Made by a program: the position numbers and the translations under genes
Notes under the pieces: generated by a model
Seen by the model: the letters and a program-made list of their open reading frames with translations, nothing else
Database searches by the model: none
Told to the model about the DNA's origin: nothing
From: Xestospongia bergquistia
Taxonomy: Eukaryota > Porifera > Demospongiae > Haplosclerida > Petrosiidae
DNA: 64,000 nt
Reading direction: 5' to 3'
Assembly: GCA_963965975.1 (NCBI GenBank)
Contig: OZ014412.1
Location: 9,157,849-9,221,848 of the forward strand
Part shown: one piece after another, positions 36,124 to 50,000 of the stretch
How the letters are laid out: each line of letters starts with the position of its first letter
Position numbering within the stretch: position 1 is the first letter of the stretch

Positions 36124-37251
36124 ATGGCATCAACAGATCTGTTTGTGTTAACCTGCTTTGTTCTTCTTTGGAGACCCATGAAGGCTCAACACCATGGAGG
36201 GCGAAAGATACAGTTCTCTCTTATAGAGAGCATTATTGGTATGCCTGTGACATTCAGCAATAAAGCTTCACCTCCTGAGAGCTCCCATGAATTCTTGGAG
36301 GGTCTTCAACTTGTTATGGTAACAAAAGATGGATATGAATACACTGGGTCTCTAGAGGAAGTTGAGAATCTCTTCTACACCAAAGAAGTAAAGGATATTG
36401 ATGAATTTCCTACAGAACTACCCACACGTAATCCTCCTACAGAACTACCCACACATAATCCTTGGAAACTTCCTACAGAACTACCCACACATAATCCTTG
36501 GAAACTTCCTACAGAACTACCCACACATAATCCAGGTGAATTTCCTACAGAACTACCCACACGTGGATTTCGTGAAGTTCTAGAAGACACATTAGAGGAT
36601 CTAGCAGAAAAACGTTCCATAATTGGACGTGATGAACGTCATCATCAGGTTCCATATCATTTTCCTTTCACAGCCATTGGACGTATAGCTGTTGGATGTA
36701 CTGGAACATTTATATCTCACAATACTGTTCTAACTGTAGCTCATTGTATCCATGGCCATAGTGGATGGTACTACAATCTAAATATCCATCGTGCAAAGGA
36801 CTGTGATCCAAATAAAGGGCAAGTTCATAATTGGGAAAGTGCTATTATCCTTCGTTCATGGATTAATAATCCTCATCCTGAAAATGATATTGGTTGGATC
36901 ATTGTTAGTACTCCCTCTCCAGTGTCAATGAGCTTTACTTACCTGACTCCTCCCACTAGGACAACTACTATCTTTATCTATGGCTACCCTGCAGATTTTC
37001 GAAGATTGTGTCTCTATGGTACCAGTTGTCCTCTTGCTAAAGTTCTTGATAAACGTCTGAGGTACACATGTGATACTTATGGTGGTAACAGTGGTAGTCC
37101 TATCTATTATAACAAGACTGGAGTATATACAATCATTGGAGTTCATGCCTATGGTGTCAAGCAAAGAAAGAACAGTGGTACTCGTATGACATCAGTCTAC
37201 TTCTTAATAACACAAAAAATCATTAAAAGATTTGCTGACTTCATATTTTGA
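36124..37251 (+). CDS. Secreted V8/glutamyl-endopeptidase-like serine protease, intact copy 3
   Basis: A single-exon frame of 375 residues. A signal peptide (MASTDLFVLTCFVLLWRPMKA) is followed by a propeptide (KIQFSLIESIIGMPVTFS, TKDGYEYTGSLEEVENLFY). A low-complexity linker of ELPTHNPWK-type repeats follows (about residues 98-140), then the conserved LEDLAEKRSIIG cleavage-like region. The protease domain has TVAHC (His), ENDIGW (Asp) and YGGNSGSP (Ser). The GGNSGSP style and lack of introns recall bacterial V8/glutamyl endopeptidases (S1B) more than animal trypsins. Glu specificity is not established. This is the only copy of the three with an uninterrupted frame. Activation is presumably by cleavage near the KRSIIG region (inference). 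Confidence 0.88.
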   Translation: MASTDLFVLTCFVLLWRPMKAQHHGGRKIQFSLIESIIGMPVTFSNKASPPESSHEFLEGLQLVMVTKDGYEYTGSLEEVENLFYTKEVKDIDEFPTELPTRNPPTELPTHNPWKLPTELPTHNPWKLPTELPTHNPGEFPTELPTRGFREVLEDTLEDLAEKRSIIGRDERHHQVPYHFPFTAIGRIAVGCTGTFISHNTVLTVAHCIHGHSGWYYNLNIHRAKDCDPNKGQVHNWESAIILRSWINNPHPENDIGWIIVSTPSPVSMSFTYLTPPTRTTTIFIYGYPADFRRLCLYGTSCPLAKVLDKRLRYTCDTYGGNSGSPIYYNKTGVYTIIGVHAYGVKQRKNSGTRMTSVYFLITQKIIKRFADFIF

Positions 37252-37567
37252 ATTGTATAATTATATTATAAATTGAATGTAATTTAATAGTCAGTTAACC
37301 ACACAATATATGATGGTATGATGTCTTAACTAAAATCTGCTGAATGTGGTGCCTACAAAAGAGTATACTTATCCCAGGATGTAATATGCACACAATCATT
37401 ATGGTACAACTACATTAACAATGTTACACTATATTAATATTGTATACTTACTTACTTAGTTTAATTTGTACTACAGTAGTGCAGCTGCAATTAATTATTG
37501 ACAGTCACTAAGTACTATAGCTGTGAGATCATAGCTTACTCTATCTTCTTTTCCCACTGAGCGAAAT

Positions 37568-40500
37568 ATGTATTCAGAGGAACAAGATTTGACCAGCTAT
37601 CTTGAAGAGTCAACTACAACATTGTATGTAGTAGTAATATGTAATAACTTTGTTAGTGTTTATTGTATAAGTCTGTTTATAACATGTTTATTTCTTTATT
37701 TGTTGAAATAAGTCATGTCAATACATTAAAGTTATACAATACACACTATTCTCTTTATCTTTGCTGTGTTTGTATTATTTATTTGCCAGAATATTATTTT
37801 TTTTTGTTTTTCTTAATCTTTTAATTCTTAATTTTTCTGTCTCTTATCTGTGTGGCTCTTCATTTTGTCAGAGCAACTGAAGTCACCAAACAGACTCAGA
37901 GAAAAGATGCCAATTTTCATTCCTTTGTCAATGTAGTTGTGGAAGTGAGTATAAAAAAATAGGCCTTCAATTTGTAGAATTTCAATAATAAAAGATGATA
38001 TCAATTTATGTTGACCTTGTAGCTTACTCCTTTTTAACAAATCTTATTGAAGTGTTTCCTTTGCTGTTAGTCTTACATGCTTACGCTGTAAGAAACATTT
38101 TTGCTGCAGCTAGTGAATGGTTGTGCTAAAATTTGTCAATGTATACAAGTTATATGTAATGTAATGTCATGGTGGAAGTTATATGTAATGTGGTGGGAGT
38201 TATATGTAATGTCATGTCGTGGTGGAAGTTATATGTAATGTCATGTCATGGTGGAAGTTATATGTAATGTCATGTCGTGGTGGGAGTTATATGTAATGTC
38301 ATGTCATGGTGGAAGTTATATGTAATGTCATGTCGTGGTGGAAGTTATATGTAATGTCATGTCGTGGTGGAAGTTATATGTAATGTCATATCATGGTGGA
38401 AGTTATATGTAATGTCATGTCGTGGTGGAAGTTATATGTAATGTCATGTCATGGTGGAAGTTATATGTAATGTCATGTCGTGGTGGGAGTTATATGTAAT
38501 GTCATGTCGTGGTGGAAGTTATATGTAATGTCATGTCGTGGTGGAAGTTATATGTAATGTCATGTCGTGGTGGGAGTTATATGTAATGTCATGTCATGGT
38601 GGAAGTTATATGTAATGTCATGTCGTGGTGGAAGTTATATGTAATGTCATGTCGTGGTGGGAGTTATATGTAATGTCATGTCATGGTGGAAGTTATATGT
38701 AATGTCATGTCGTGGTGGGAGTTATATGTAATGTCATGTCGCAGTGGAAGTTATATGTAATGTCATGTCGTGGTGGAATGTGAAAACATCATTCAAATTA
38801 TATGGTTTTTCTAGTTTACAACTTTTCTAAATGGCTAGTGCTCTGATTTTTACATATTTTAAGCAGAGTTCTAAGATGTAATAATGGTATAAACCATTTC
38901 ACTCTAAGTTATTTCTAGCCTAAGATATAACACTGAGTCAGGGGTTAAAATCAAAATGGAACAAAGTATAGTCAATCTTAGTCTGCAGCTGTAATATCTT
39001 AGAAGTTTAGACTCTTTAATTAAATTCCTTTCATTATGACATCTACATATTGCTAGTCGAACAGACACAGTATATATCATTTTATTATTCTAATTACTAG
39101 TTACTTATAGTAATTAATTATTGATATACTTAATGTATGCACTTTATAATATTATGTATTTAAGGCATTTATAAAATACAATTGCACAGACTGAGCAGTG
39201 TATATATGTACTTGAAATTTGTAAATAAATCATTGAACACTAAATTTATTCATTAAATAATTATTGTTAATTATTCTCATCTCTTGTAGAGTTCAGTTTT
39301 TAATTGGTTCATAATGGGTACTATATTTCTCAATGCAATTACTATTGCCATGGAAACAACCTCTCTGAGTGAAAAGATCCCAATGTTTCTTATGGCAGTT
39401 GATAACATATTTTTGGGCATCTATCTAATGGAGTTTGTCATGAAGATTTATGCAGAACCTCTCGGCTATTGGAAAAATTATTACAATCTCTTTGACTTTA
39501 GTGTATTAATGATTTCATCTGTACAGAGCATATTAACGGCTCTTAACTTTGGACAGACTGGGCTAATGGTACTCAAAGTTATAAGAGGTGAACTAGATAA
39601 AAATTATAGTTATGTCTTTCAAGCAATCAAAAAAAAGACGATGATGTAATAATGGGATATATTTAAAATATCGAATATAATAGAAATAGTTAGAAATAAC
39701 TAAAATAGAAAAGTCAAGCAGTTATGTTGACTATATGTTTATTAACTATCTTTGTTGCTATGACTACTAAAGACCCTCAGGCAATTTAGATATCAGATTA
39801 TTACTGCAAATATTTTTTATATGTAGCACTACGAACTTTACGGACACTACGATCTATTTCTTTTATTCGTGGATTACAAGTTTTAGTCAACGCACTCATT
39901 CAGACATTTAAAAGTTCGGTGTTCTACTTGTTACTTCTTCTAATGATTCTCATGTTCTTGTTTGCTATCATTGGTTACTACTTCTTTGGTTATGAGGAGG
40001 ATGGAGACAAAAGAAATTGGGGCAATTTTGGCCAATGTTTATTGTCTCTTTTCATTTTTGTTACTGTAAGTAGCACACTTTATTCAAAACAGAACTAACT
40101 CTCTTATTTTGAATAAAGCCCTATTATTAATTTTAATCTTTATTATTTTCATATCAAACTACAAGTAACTCATGTTGTGTAAATTGGTTTGATTACCAAA
40201 TCAGTAATTATGATCCTAATTATAGGGATGTTCTATTTCATACATCATGTACATGTAATATTACTAAGGAATTGTTACCATACTTCAGTGTACATTAAAG
40301 TGTCAAAGTTTAATCAAGGGTTTAATATTTTTAAAGTAACTTAAGCTTGACAAACACAACCTTCCATTGTGAAGATTCTTTTATTTATAGGCAGATGGTT
40401 GGACTGATTTACAAGAACAGTTATCATTTCATGGCTTCAAAGGTAGTGAGATATTTACAATGGTGTTTTTATTTCTGGGTCATTTTATCTTCACTAATCT

Positions 40501-41708
40501 CTTCATTGGTGTCATTATTATGGTAAGGTACCGTTTTAAACTATACTTTATAACTATAACTAGTAAAAATTTATAACCAGTGGTTATTTCATAATGACTG
40601 GTAAGATATATATCTGTATAGTAGGTAGGTAAGGAAAGGTTTAGAGTAAAGATAGGTATAAAAACAAAAAACTAACTAACTAATAATAATAATAAGTAAT
40701 CATATTAATAAAAAATGTTTAATCAAAGATGAGTCTTTGACATCTGCAGTAACTACTCTGGCATATCCAAACTAATATGTATAATATTATTATATATTAT
40801 TATGTATTATTATATATTATTATGTATTATTATATATTATTATGTATTAATATATATTATTATGTATTATTATATATTATTATATATTACTATATATTAT
40901 TATATATTAATATATATTATTATATATTATTATGTATTATTATATATTATTATGTATTATTATATATTATTATGTATTAATATATATTATTATGTATTAT
41001 TATATATTATTATATATTAATATATATTATTATGTATTAATATATATTATTATATATTACTATATATTATTATATATTAATATATATTATTATATATTAA
41101 TATATATTATTATATATTAATATATATTATTATATATTAATATATATTATTATATATTATTATGTATTAACATTTGCATTAACATATACCATGTACTTCA
41201 TAACCAATGGCATTTTATAATTAAAGTCATACTCTAATACAACATACATACATACATATTATATATATATGTACAGTGTGTAGTACATATATGTCATCAT
41301 AACCAATATATTATACTTCATAACTACACCACTAGTTAGGCATATAATGTATTTAGAATCAACTAAAGCCTTTTAAGGATTATTCAGATACACTTCTACA
41401 TCAATTCTAATACTTTGACTGTGTTTGTGCTAATACTATAATGGTGAGTATAGTTGTGTTTTGAAGATATTTGTGATGTGATATTAAGATAACCTATTAC
41501 TTTCTTAAATGCTGTTTTATAGAATATTCATTCAGCAACTAAAGAATTTGAAGATCGACAACATGCTGAGAAAGAGATCTTCCTTCAGGTATATTATAAT
41601 ATTCAATATTGTTTGATATAACTGTATTCTTAATAGACTAAGAAGGAGGCTATGATCTCAAAACAACATGAGGATGTTATAGAAATGTTAGAGAATCAGG
41701 TATGAACA

Positions 41709-41794
<86 letters not shown>

Positions 41795-44700
41795 TATCTT
41801 TTTATATTACTTAGAAAGCTAACAATTTTGCAAATTTTGAAGAAATGACTAAAGAATTTCAAAAGAGTCTTCGTCATGATGACTTTACATATACCACTGA
41901 TCTATGCACTACAGTCCAATGGATGGAAACACTGATTGCTTCATTACAACATTTAGAAAGCAGCAAGTACAGGTAAAATTCTATAAATAGCATGATTCTA
42001 TTTTTAGAATGTTAGCTTGAAAATAGTATACAAAACACAGATACCAACTTAAAGTAGTGTAGTATAGTCATATAGTCATATTGCTCTGTATAATGTTCTA
42101 ATTGTAACATTAATGTTAGTGTGTATTACCCATATATAAGGTATATAATCATAACGATACATATATATTGGTGTAGTAAACCATAATGAAGTCATTAGAG
42201 TAATTTGCATAGTCAAAGATATAATCAATAGACATTAACTTAATGGACAATAGTAATACATGTACATATAATGTATACATGTGTTATATGTACATGTATT
42301 ATACATGTGTATGTACATGTGTTATACATGTATATGTACATGTGCTATATATACATGTGCTATATATACATGTGTTATATGTACATGTGTTATACATGTG
42401 TATGTACATGTGTTATACATGTGTATGTACATGTGCTATATATACATGTGTTATATGTACATGTGTTATACATGTGTATGTACATGTGTTATATGTACAT
42501 GTGTTATACATGTGTATTGTGGATCTAATATTCTATTATATCAAGTATCTAATGCCCTCATTTAATTATATGCATTAGCTTTTAATAATTTTGTGTGTTA
42601 TCCAATATCTTGTAAGATACATGTGTAACAGTTGTACTTGGATTATTTTATTATTAATATTATATATTACTAATGTACTGTGAGCAATGACTTCATAGTA
42701 TCATTGAAGAATATGTCTATTATACATCCATCCATCCATCCATCCATCTATCCATTCATCCATCAATTCATTCATTTTCTACATAATGATATAGTTGTAT
42801 ATTATGTCACCATACAACACATTCATATAATACTATTATTGTTTGTATTATAGAGACATTGTTGGTCCTATCATTTGTTTATATTCCCAATTGCACAATT
42901 TCATGTAGCCAAGTGGATTGTATATTAACATATGGTATGCACTGTTTCACAATTCTTAAAATGCTGACTAATCTTTCATACTTCCTGTTCTAATGCCAGT
43001 AGGAAATGTGGATATCATAACAATACATATAGGGTAGATTATGATATGAGCACAATATAAGAAATGTAACAACTGATATAATAACAACATCAAATTCAGT
43101 TATGTAAATGAAACAACATAGGGATTATTGTAGCTATGGTAGTATTATTTTTGTATTTGTAACTAGTAGTACAACATGTTCTGGTCTAGTGGACATCAAA
43201 GATATTGTGATTCTTACCTTTATTGTGTCTGTCATTATACATATATATTATATAATATATAATTATATGTATATATATTTGATCACTCATGCTTGACACA
43301 CCTGTAATATGTTTACATCTAGCAGCTGTTGAAACATACCTAACATGCATGGACACAAGAAATAAGTATAATGGTGTATAGTGTTGCTATAGGCTACTGT
43401 CAATGTTTTGTTACACGTAGTTGCCAACTACGTGTAACAAAACATTGACAGTAGCCTATAGCAACACTATACACCATTATACTTATTTCTTGTGTCCAGT
43501 TGCTAGGATACATTAATAGAATGTCAGAATACTACTGCAACTAACAAATCCCTATATTCGTTTGGTTTACATATCTGAGATGTTTTGACAATCAAAGGAG
43601 AGTTCAAGACAAAGAAGCCATGATATTGTTATGTATGAACTACCAAAAATACCATTACATAAATGGAGTGATGTCATCTTAATTTTACTGTTCCTATTTA
43701 GATTAGGTTCTCGTTCTTGTAGAGTTTGAAATAGTGAAATCATCTTTTCTGATTTTTTGGAGACTTCTATTCCAAGCATTTCTTATTAATTCTGACTGTG
43801 TTAAATTTTTAGCATATTTACTGTAATGTTTTATTGTATTAGTAATCCAATGTATATGTCTATTACTGAATGGTAAATCTTGAAAGAGCAGAACAAGTAG
43901 CAGTCCTCTGTAATATGCTATATTGCTAGAAAAGAGATTAATGTGTTAGAGAATGGAATAGAATACCAAAGGAGAAACTCTAGGAGTGTTATTACATTTT
44001 TGTCATAGGCTGTAATGGAAAGGCGTTCAGTGTTGTATTCTAACTGTATTGATACATTAATCTCTCCCTTTCTATCTATCTCTCTATGAGGGGCTGCTAA
44101 TTATTCTACTCTGTGAAGATATTATCTTTACAATATGATAAGGTTTATACATACATGTTGTGGGAACATTATATTGTGTTTAGAAACTTAGCTGCATTAA
44201 TTACCCATATTAAAATATTACCTTAAAAGGATGTATAGTTTATGTAACCATAACAACTTAGTTATTGTGATTTACAAATGTGTTTGGGTAAACTGTTACA
44301 ATTTTGTGCCAAGTAAGGAAGATAAAAAGATTCTTGTGAGTATAGTCTGATCAGAAAACATGTATGTATCTATATTGACTGTCTATGGTTATAATGACTC
44401 CATTTATAGCAATATATCCTTAAGTGAAATACTACAATATAACTCCCTCAATTATACTCTTCAATTATAATGATTAACATTACATTACCATATTATGAAT
44501 CAGCATAAATAGGTTACCTTATTAAGTGTTGTTTTAAAATGCTAATGTCAATATTTACAATATGATCTTATTGTTTTCCACACCTTATATAGTAATCAAT
44601 ATAGTTATATTCACTTATGCATAATTTTGATGCCTGACTGAACCTCAATCATAAAATGTCACAAACTGTCATATAGTGTCACAAACTGTCATATAGTTAG

Positions 44701-46125
44701 TCAGTTAGTCAGTTTTCTTGACATATGAGCATACATGTATTCAAGTTCTGGTTACTTATTAATTAATGCACCCTAAACTATTGCCTTATATGGTAAATGA
44801 CTATACATCCTGGAAATCACCTTATGCCTATACTCATTTTTGTGATATTTAGAACTATCATACATTCCCTACATTCTAAGTATATGTTATTTATATTTGG
44901 TGTAAATTATTGCCATATAAGGTATACAGTTTCTGAAAGTGTGTTGATTACTTTTATACACTCTTATGATATATACCTGAATATCAGTTACATACACAGA
45001 CAGTACCATGTAAGTACTATAAGTTATTACCTTATTTGGTAAATGATTATGAATTGGAAGTTAGTTTTAGTACAATCAGGATGTAAACATCACACATTAC
45101 AAAGTGTTTGCAGGATATTGTCTGGCTGTTTTGCTTGTCTGTTGTTGATTTATAATCACTATTGACACTTTGTAATGGAGAATACTATGTTTGTTCAACT
45201 GGATATTTCCCTTTACGAAAACATTATATGGTATGCAAAATTACATATCCTTCTACTATTATAATAGCAACGACACATGTACACGTACATTTACATACAT
45301 GTACATGAGATAATATAGAACAGCTGCATATTAGACCACAAACAATGACACAGCAAATTTTGTAACACCTCTTTTTTTATACATCCACGTGTACTTTCGT
45401 GAACAATTCCAAGAAGTCTAATTGCACAATGCTCAATTAAATAAGCATCTACATTATTATTTATACAATGTATTATTATTTTATATACCTTATTATCGTC
45501 ATACATGTTTTCCTGTAAATTTACATTTCTTCGGAATTTCTTGGAGTAAAACAAAATGTCTCTAATAGCCACAAATTATATAGTAATTGTTCTTACTAGT
45601 ATTACTATAATATCCATGTGTAATAGTCTAGATAAACAAGATGTTTTAAAGCATTTTGTTGTAACTTTGGTAACAATGCTTGTCATACCAACATAGTTTA
45701 AAACAGTACCTATTCCTTCTTAGTTAATTAGTTGTGGCAGCTTTATCCTGGAATACTATCATCTAGTGTGTAAATATGAATTTGTATTTGTACATAAAAA
45801 TGATCCCAAAAATTACCCATTCTATACTAAAATATGATGAATGATGTAACTATTTAAGGAGTAGTGTATTGTTGTACTTAGGTGATACACATACACTGGA
45901 TGTAATGTAGATATAGTTTCATGTGTATATGTACATGTATAAATATACACATGTATATACATGTACATGTAATACATATGAACATTTGTCATAATATATT
46001 TTATCAATCCTAGATGTCAACAAGTTCATTTTGAAATAGCTGAAGTGTTAGCTGAACTAAAGGAGTATCAGCTCTCTGTTGAAGTAGACAAAGAAGATGA
46101 AGATGCTAATAAATATTTTGATTAA
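37568..46125 (+). CDS. CATSPER3: CatSper3-like sperm cation channel alpha subunit
   Basis: Nine exons join in frame: 37568-37623, 37872-37944, 39290-39587, 39827-40065, 40391-40522, 41523-41588, 41637-41699, 41815-41972 and 46014-46125. They total 1197 nt, or 398 residues, which is the length I recall for mammalian CATSPER3. One six-helix voltage-gated unit is present: S1 (FNWFIMGTIFLNAITIAME), S2-S3 (NIFLGIYLMEFVMKIY, NLFDFSVLMISS) and S4 with spaced Arg (VIRALRTLRTLRSISFIRG). The pore loop is FVTADGWTDLQ, fitting the CatSper T-x-D-x-W selectivity motif, and S6 is FTNLFIGVIIM. The C-terminus is charged and coiled-coil-like. CatSper forms a heteromeric pH-gated calcium channel in the sperm flagellum. 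DGWTDLQ and the tail point to CatSper3 over 1, 2 and 4; subunit identity needs a tree. Confidence 0.85.
38156..38775. repeat. 29-bp minisatellite in CatSper intron 2, about 21 units
   Basis: The unit GGTGGAAGTTATATGTAATG plus TCATGTCGT repeats, with GTCG/GTCA and GGAAG/GGGAG variants in patterned order. Confidence 0.95.
40777..41170. repeat. TA/TTA/TGTA microsatellite block
   Basis: About 390 bp of TATTATTATGTATTA-type units inside a CatSper intron. The long open frames (Tyr/Ile-only) are a composition artefact. Confidence 0.97.
41709..41790. repeat. (CT)n microsatellite next to an acceptor
   Basis: About 40 CT units fill most of the 115-bp intron before CatSper exon 8 and form a very long polypyrimidine tract. 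Confidence 0.97.
42262..42525. repeat. TACATGTGTTATA-type tandem repeats
   Basis: Alternating GTACATGTGTTATA and TATACATGTGCTATA units in the 4-kb last intron of CatSper. Cys/Tyr/Met-rich open frames across all three phases are artefacts. The rest of that intron (42526-46013) holds the palindrome at 43350 and no recognised gene. Confidence 0.95.
43350..43498. repeat. Perfect 149-bp palindrome, 74-bp arms
   Basis: The arm 43350-43423 (TGGACACAAGAAATAAG...TACACGTAGTTG) is followed by one base (43424) and its exact reverse complement 43425-43498. I checked it base by base and saw no mismatch. Confidence 0.97.
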
Positions 46126-46946
46126 CAATCTTAACAACTTAAAATCTATCTGTTATGACATATACATGTTGTATACTATATCATGTGATAATTATTATTA
46201 ACAAATTCTAACATAGTATAAAATGTGTTAAGAAGACATGTCCTTAGAAATCAGTCATGATGACTTGCTCTCTTGATAAAACTGAATCATTAGACCTTGT
46301 ATGTTCAATAGAACATACATTACCTTGGTCAATTGTGATCAACCTAACATTATTATATCACAGACAATAATTATTATAACAACATGTTCTACCATAAACT
46401 GAATTATAGTTTCGTTGTAATACATTAAGTGTGAGTTGTATTTCATATGTACATGATAATGAATACTATTTAGGAAGTTTTTGGGACATTCATTATAATT
46501 TCTCTGTACTATCTGAAATACCCTCACTATCGTTGCTATATGATATATCCTTTTAATATTCCTTGTCAGCATTATTTTTTATACATAATATCATAATGAT
46601 TTCATTGTAATCATTCACTTTTTGGAGGCTAATGCACAGACCGTTATTGCATCACCAAAATACCCAATTCATATTAATATGTATTGTTTAGTATCATAAC
46701 ACCATTGATGTAACATGTTATATGTTAAAAATATAGAAGATATATGTGTATCAATAGTACTAATATAATCATTTGGGAATTATAATAGTGCTGTGTCATT
46801 TTGGCACTGTACATTAGATGACTGAGATCATGGAACATAATAGACACATTTAAACTACATCATTTTTTATCGTCATGAATATCGTTAAGGCTAACACGCT
46901 CAGTCACGCTTTGCTATATATTTAATTAATTAATCGATTTCCTTTC
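46126..46946. other. Intergenic between CatSper and the IkB-like gene
   Basis: No gene recognised. A small inverted repeat (TGTATGTTC AAT AGAACATACA, about 46299-46320) lies 180 bp past the CatSper stop. Confidence 0.5.
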
Positions 46947-47091
46947 GTGACGGTCACGTGGGTTAGTCTCAGGCTCAGCTGGGAGTTCCCCCGTCTTTAG
47001 GATTTTTTTCCCCTATTAAAGGTATTCTCCCTTCGACTAGATCTTTATAGTGCATTGATCAAGTGTTGCTGATCTCAGTTGTAGCAAAGAT
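46947..47091 (+). promoter_or_regulatory. IkB-like gene promoter with kB site and E-box
   Basis: GGGAGTTCCC at 46981-46990 matches the NF-kB consensus GGGRNWYYCC at every position, about 100 bp upstream of the ATG. CACGTG (46955-46960) lies 20 bp further up and overlaps the palindrome GTGACGGTCAC (46947-46957). A second C-rich stretch (TTTTTTTCCCC, about 47003-47013) is weaker. Binding is inference. Confidence 0.55.
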
Positions 47092-50000
47092 ATGGCAAGC
47101 AAATCGGCTATTAGCAAGGGAAGTTTTAAGGAGAGGTCACGCATATCCCCCTCCTCGCCTAATGGCCCTGACAAAAGAAGGATGGTCGAGTCAGATGGCA
47201 GTTCAGCTTCAATTCGGTTGATTTCTAGAGGTGGAACAGATTCTGATGAAGAAATTGATGTTATAAGAACTCAAGTAGCGCCTGTAAATACAATAAGAGA
47301 ACAATCAGTGCTTGATTTATCAGGATCACGTAAAAGAAGGGCTCTAGATCTGTCTACTCCTGTTGTCATTATTCCTTCACCAACTACACAAATAGCTAAA
47401 AGAATTGACTCTATAAGACTAGAAGCTCAAAGCCCTGTAGCAGTGCAGAATTACAGTCGATTACCACAGAGGACTGACCAACGTGTGAATGTGTATGAGA
47501 ATACTTTGAGTCCATCAAGAGTACCAATGGCTAGTTGGCAGACATTTCAAATGCAACAACAACATGCTCGCGAAGAAAGAGTCGCTGAGATGGACACTGG
47601 CCCCTCAATTCAAGGTAAACAAAATTACAATTGTAATTCAATCAATCCATTCATAGTTCACTGTCACTGTTTCCTCAATTCTGGCCATTACTATATTATG
47701 AAAATTGGTCAGTTCGCTTCCTTTCCTAGTGCATGAGTAGTTGTTGCAATGAAAATTAATGTGTAACCAGCTACAATAATTCTCTAATATAATTTATACT
47801 CAAATCTGCTCTTGGGCTGGCGTTCAAATATATATACACATTTAAAGCTGATCATAACAGTAATTAGTAGCGTGTAACTCTATCAAGTGTAACCTTGATT
47901 TTCTCCCAGATTAATCTAACTATGTATGGACAAGTGAAACAATTGTTATGCAAAGAATTTAGTATCTTAACAAATTAAATAGTACTAACATAACATATAT
48001 GCTTTCCTTAAGTGGAATGAAAGAATACATGATCTATCCTTATGATATGAATGCAAGGGAGTACAAAGGAGGAGTTAAAATGATACTGAAAACAAACAGT
48101 GGGATCTGTAGTGTAAGTAGCACTGCCTTAATAAATGGCATACCAGATGACTGGAATGTATGACGACTGTCTTGATTGTTAGTGTCAATCATGATGCCAA
48201 CTCAAGCTTGACTAAGTCAATTACCAAAGAGACAGTACTTGTCTACCATATATTGCATACTCCATTTAATAGCAATTGGAACTTCCAAACTATATTGGAA
48301 CTTATATTGAACTAAAGCTTAGTGTGATGTGTTTGTTACTTCCTTGTTCCACACCTCCACTTTCAGTGTATGTTCTTAATTTCATGCAGTGATGATGTAG
48401 TTGTCAATTTTTAATGCGTAATGTTGACCTTTCTCCTGTTTGCACACACACCTATCTAAAATGTACCTGCTGTAATCCACTCTAGTGTGTACTACAGTAG
48501 TTGAGTGTTTTGAGGACAACATTTGGCACACTAAATTTGTAATTTATCGTCATGAGAGTAAAAGCTAGGGGAAACCCAGTTAAGCATGCTTTGACTGACC
48601 TTTCATAGCCTGATGTAATACACTTAAGTGACCTCATGACCTTGTACATGTAGCATAGTACCACATGCTTTTAACCTACTATGCTCTCTATATTACTGCC
48701 ATTAATTTGACAGTTATCCTTTGTCTGTTTGGAATGGAATGGTTAGCTTTGTTATTGGGAAAATAGTTGTTTGTACTATCTTATGTACACTGTAGCTATA
48801 GACAGACTAAGTGACTGCTAATACATGAGTCCCTACTGCCATAGGTCAAATATATTTGAATTTTTTTCTAAGGGAATGTGATAGTGACTTGTGACTTCTT
48901 AGGAAATTAGAAATTAGTGGAGGGTATGTAAGTGTTATGGTGATCACCTATTCTTAGTTTAATGATCTCACATGGAAACAGACAACACATCATTTATGTA
49001 ATATGACTGTTCATTCAGTCACCTTTGAATATAAACACAGACATATTTCTGATGAGCAAGACTAAAGTCCCAATATCACATGACTTTGTACATCATAATG
49101 ATGTTGAAAATATGAGTCATACTAGCAGTCCTTTTAATTGAAGCAAGTGTCAGCTTGATCATAATATGAGTATAATTAATTGAATCTTCCATTAATGGAT
49201 ATTGTTTTTATTGACAGATCAAGTTGAATTGTCTGTTATCCTTGAATGTACTGTTGCCTGCTCAACCAGTTTATTTATCATTCATTTGAATATCCTTTTA
49301 GAGGGATCGAGTATTACTCTCCCATAAAGTGCTATAATTTGTCATTCACCATTAATTCCTTTAATGTACTAATGGTTATGACTATGATGCTAACAAAATG
49401 TGTAGTCATGATACTATTTCAAATTTCTTGGTTAAATAGATAACATTTTTCCAGAAAAGACTTGTTATGTTACTAAATTTAATTTTCTTTTCCTTTTTAA
49501 GCACACACATGCGCACACATATTTACGCCGGAAATACACATGTAGTAATATCAGTGATCTAACATACTGTTGACTATTTGATGTGGAGGGAACCTCCACA
49601 CACTGTTTTTATATAGTACAATTTTTGTAGTCCACATCCTGTTTACATGCCACTGAACAGCATACCTTTGAGAAGGAAAGAAAGGAAGCTTATTAGTTTT
49701 ATTTGTAATAGAATTTCCAAGTAGCAGTGATCTTAGCTTGTGGGTAGTTTGTGGTTGGATGCCTAACATAGATCTCTAGTGTTGTAATAATATTAGTCAA
49801 TATACATGTAACTAGTGAAATTGTAAAGAAGTTTAGTATGTGTAAATTACTCCAGTTTGTAATATGTTAATTGACTCTCTCTCTCTCTCTCTGACACACC
49901 ACACACACTCTCTCTCCAGGATCAATATCACCTGCATCACCTCATGCTATTCCAGTAGTTGGTAAGAACATTGAAGTAAATAGTGCTGATGAGCTTCTAA

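Noticed and set aside
40777..41120. Tyr/Ile-only ORFs
   Set aside because: They are translations of a TA/TTA microsatellite inside a CatSper intron.
42243..42578. Cys/Tyr/Val-rich ORFs resembling small secreted peptides
   Set aside because: Tandem TACATGTG repeats stay open in all three frames; there is no signal peptide or splice context.
47615..47736. C-terminal extension of IkB-like exon 1 (GKQNYNCNS...)
   Set aside because: A GTAAAC donor at 47615 and the matching phase-1 acceptor at 49920 show this is intron read-through.
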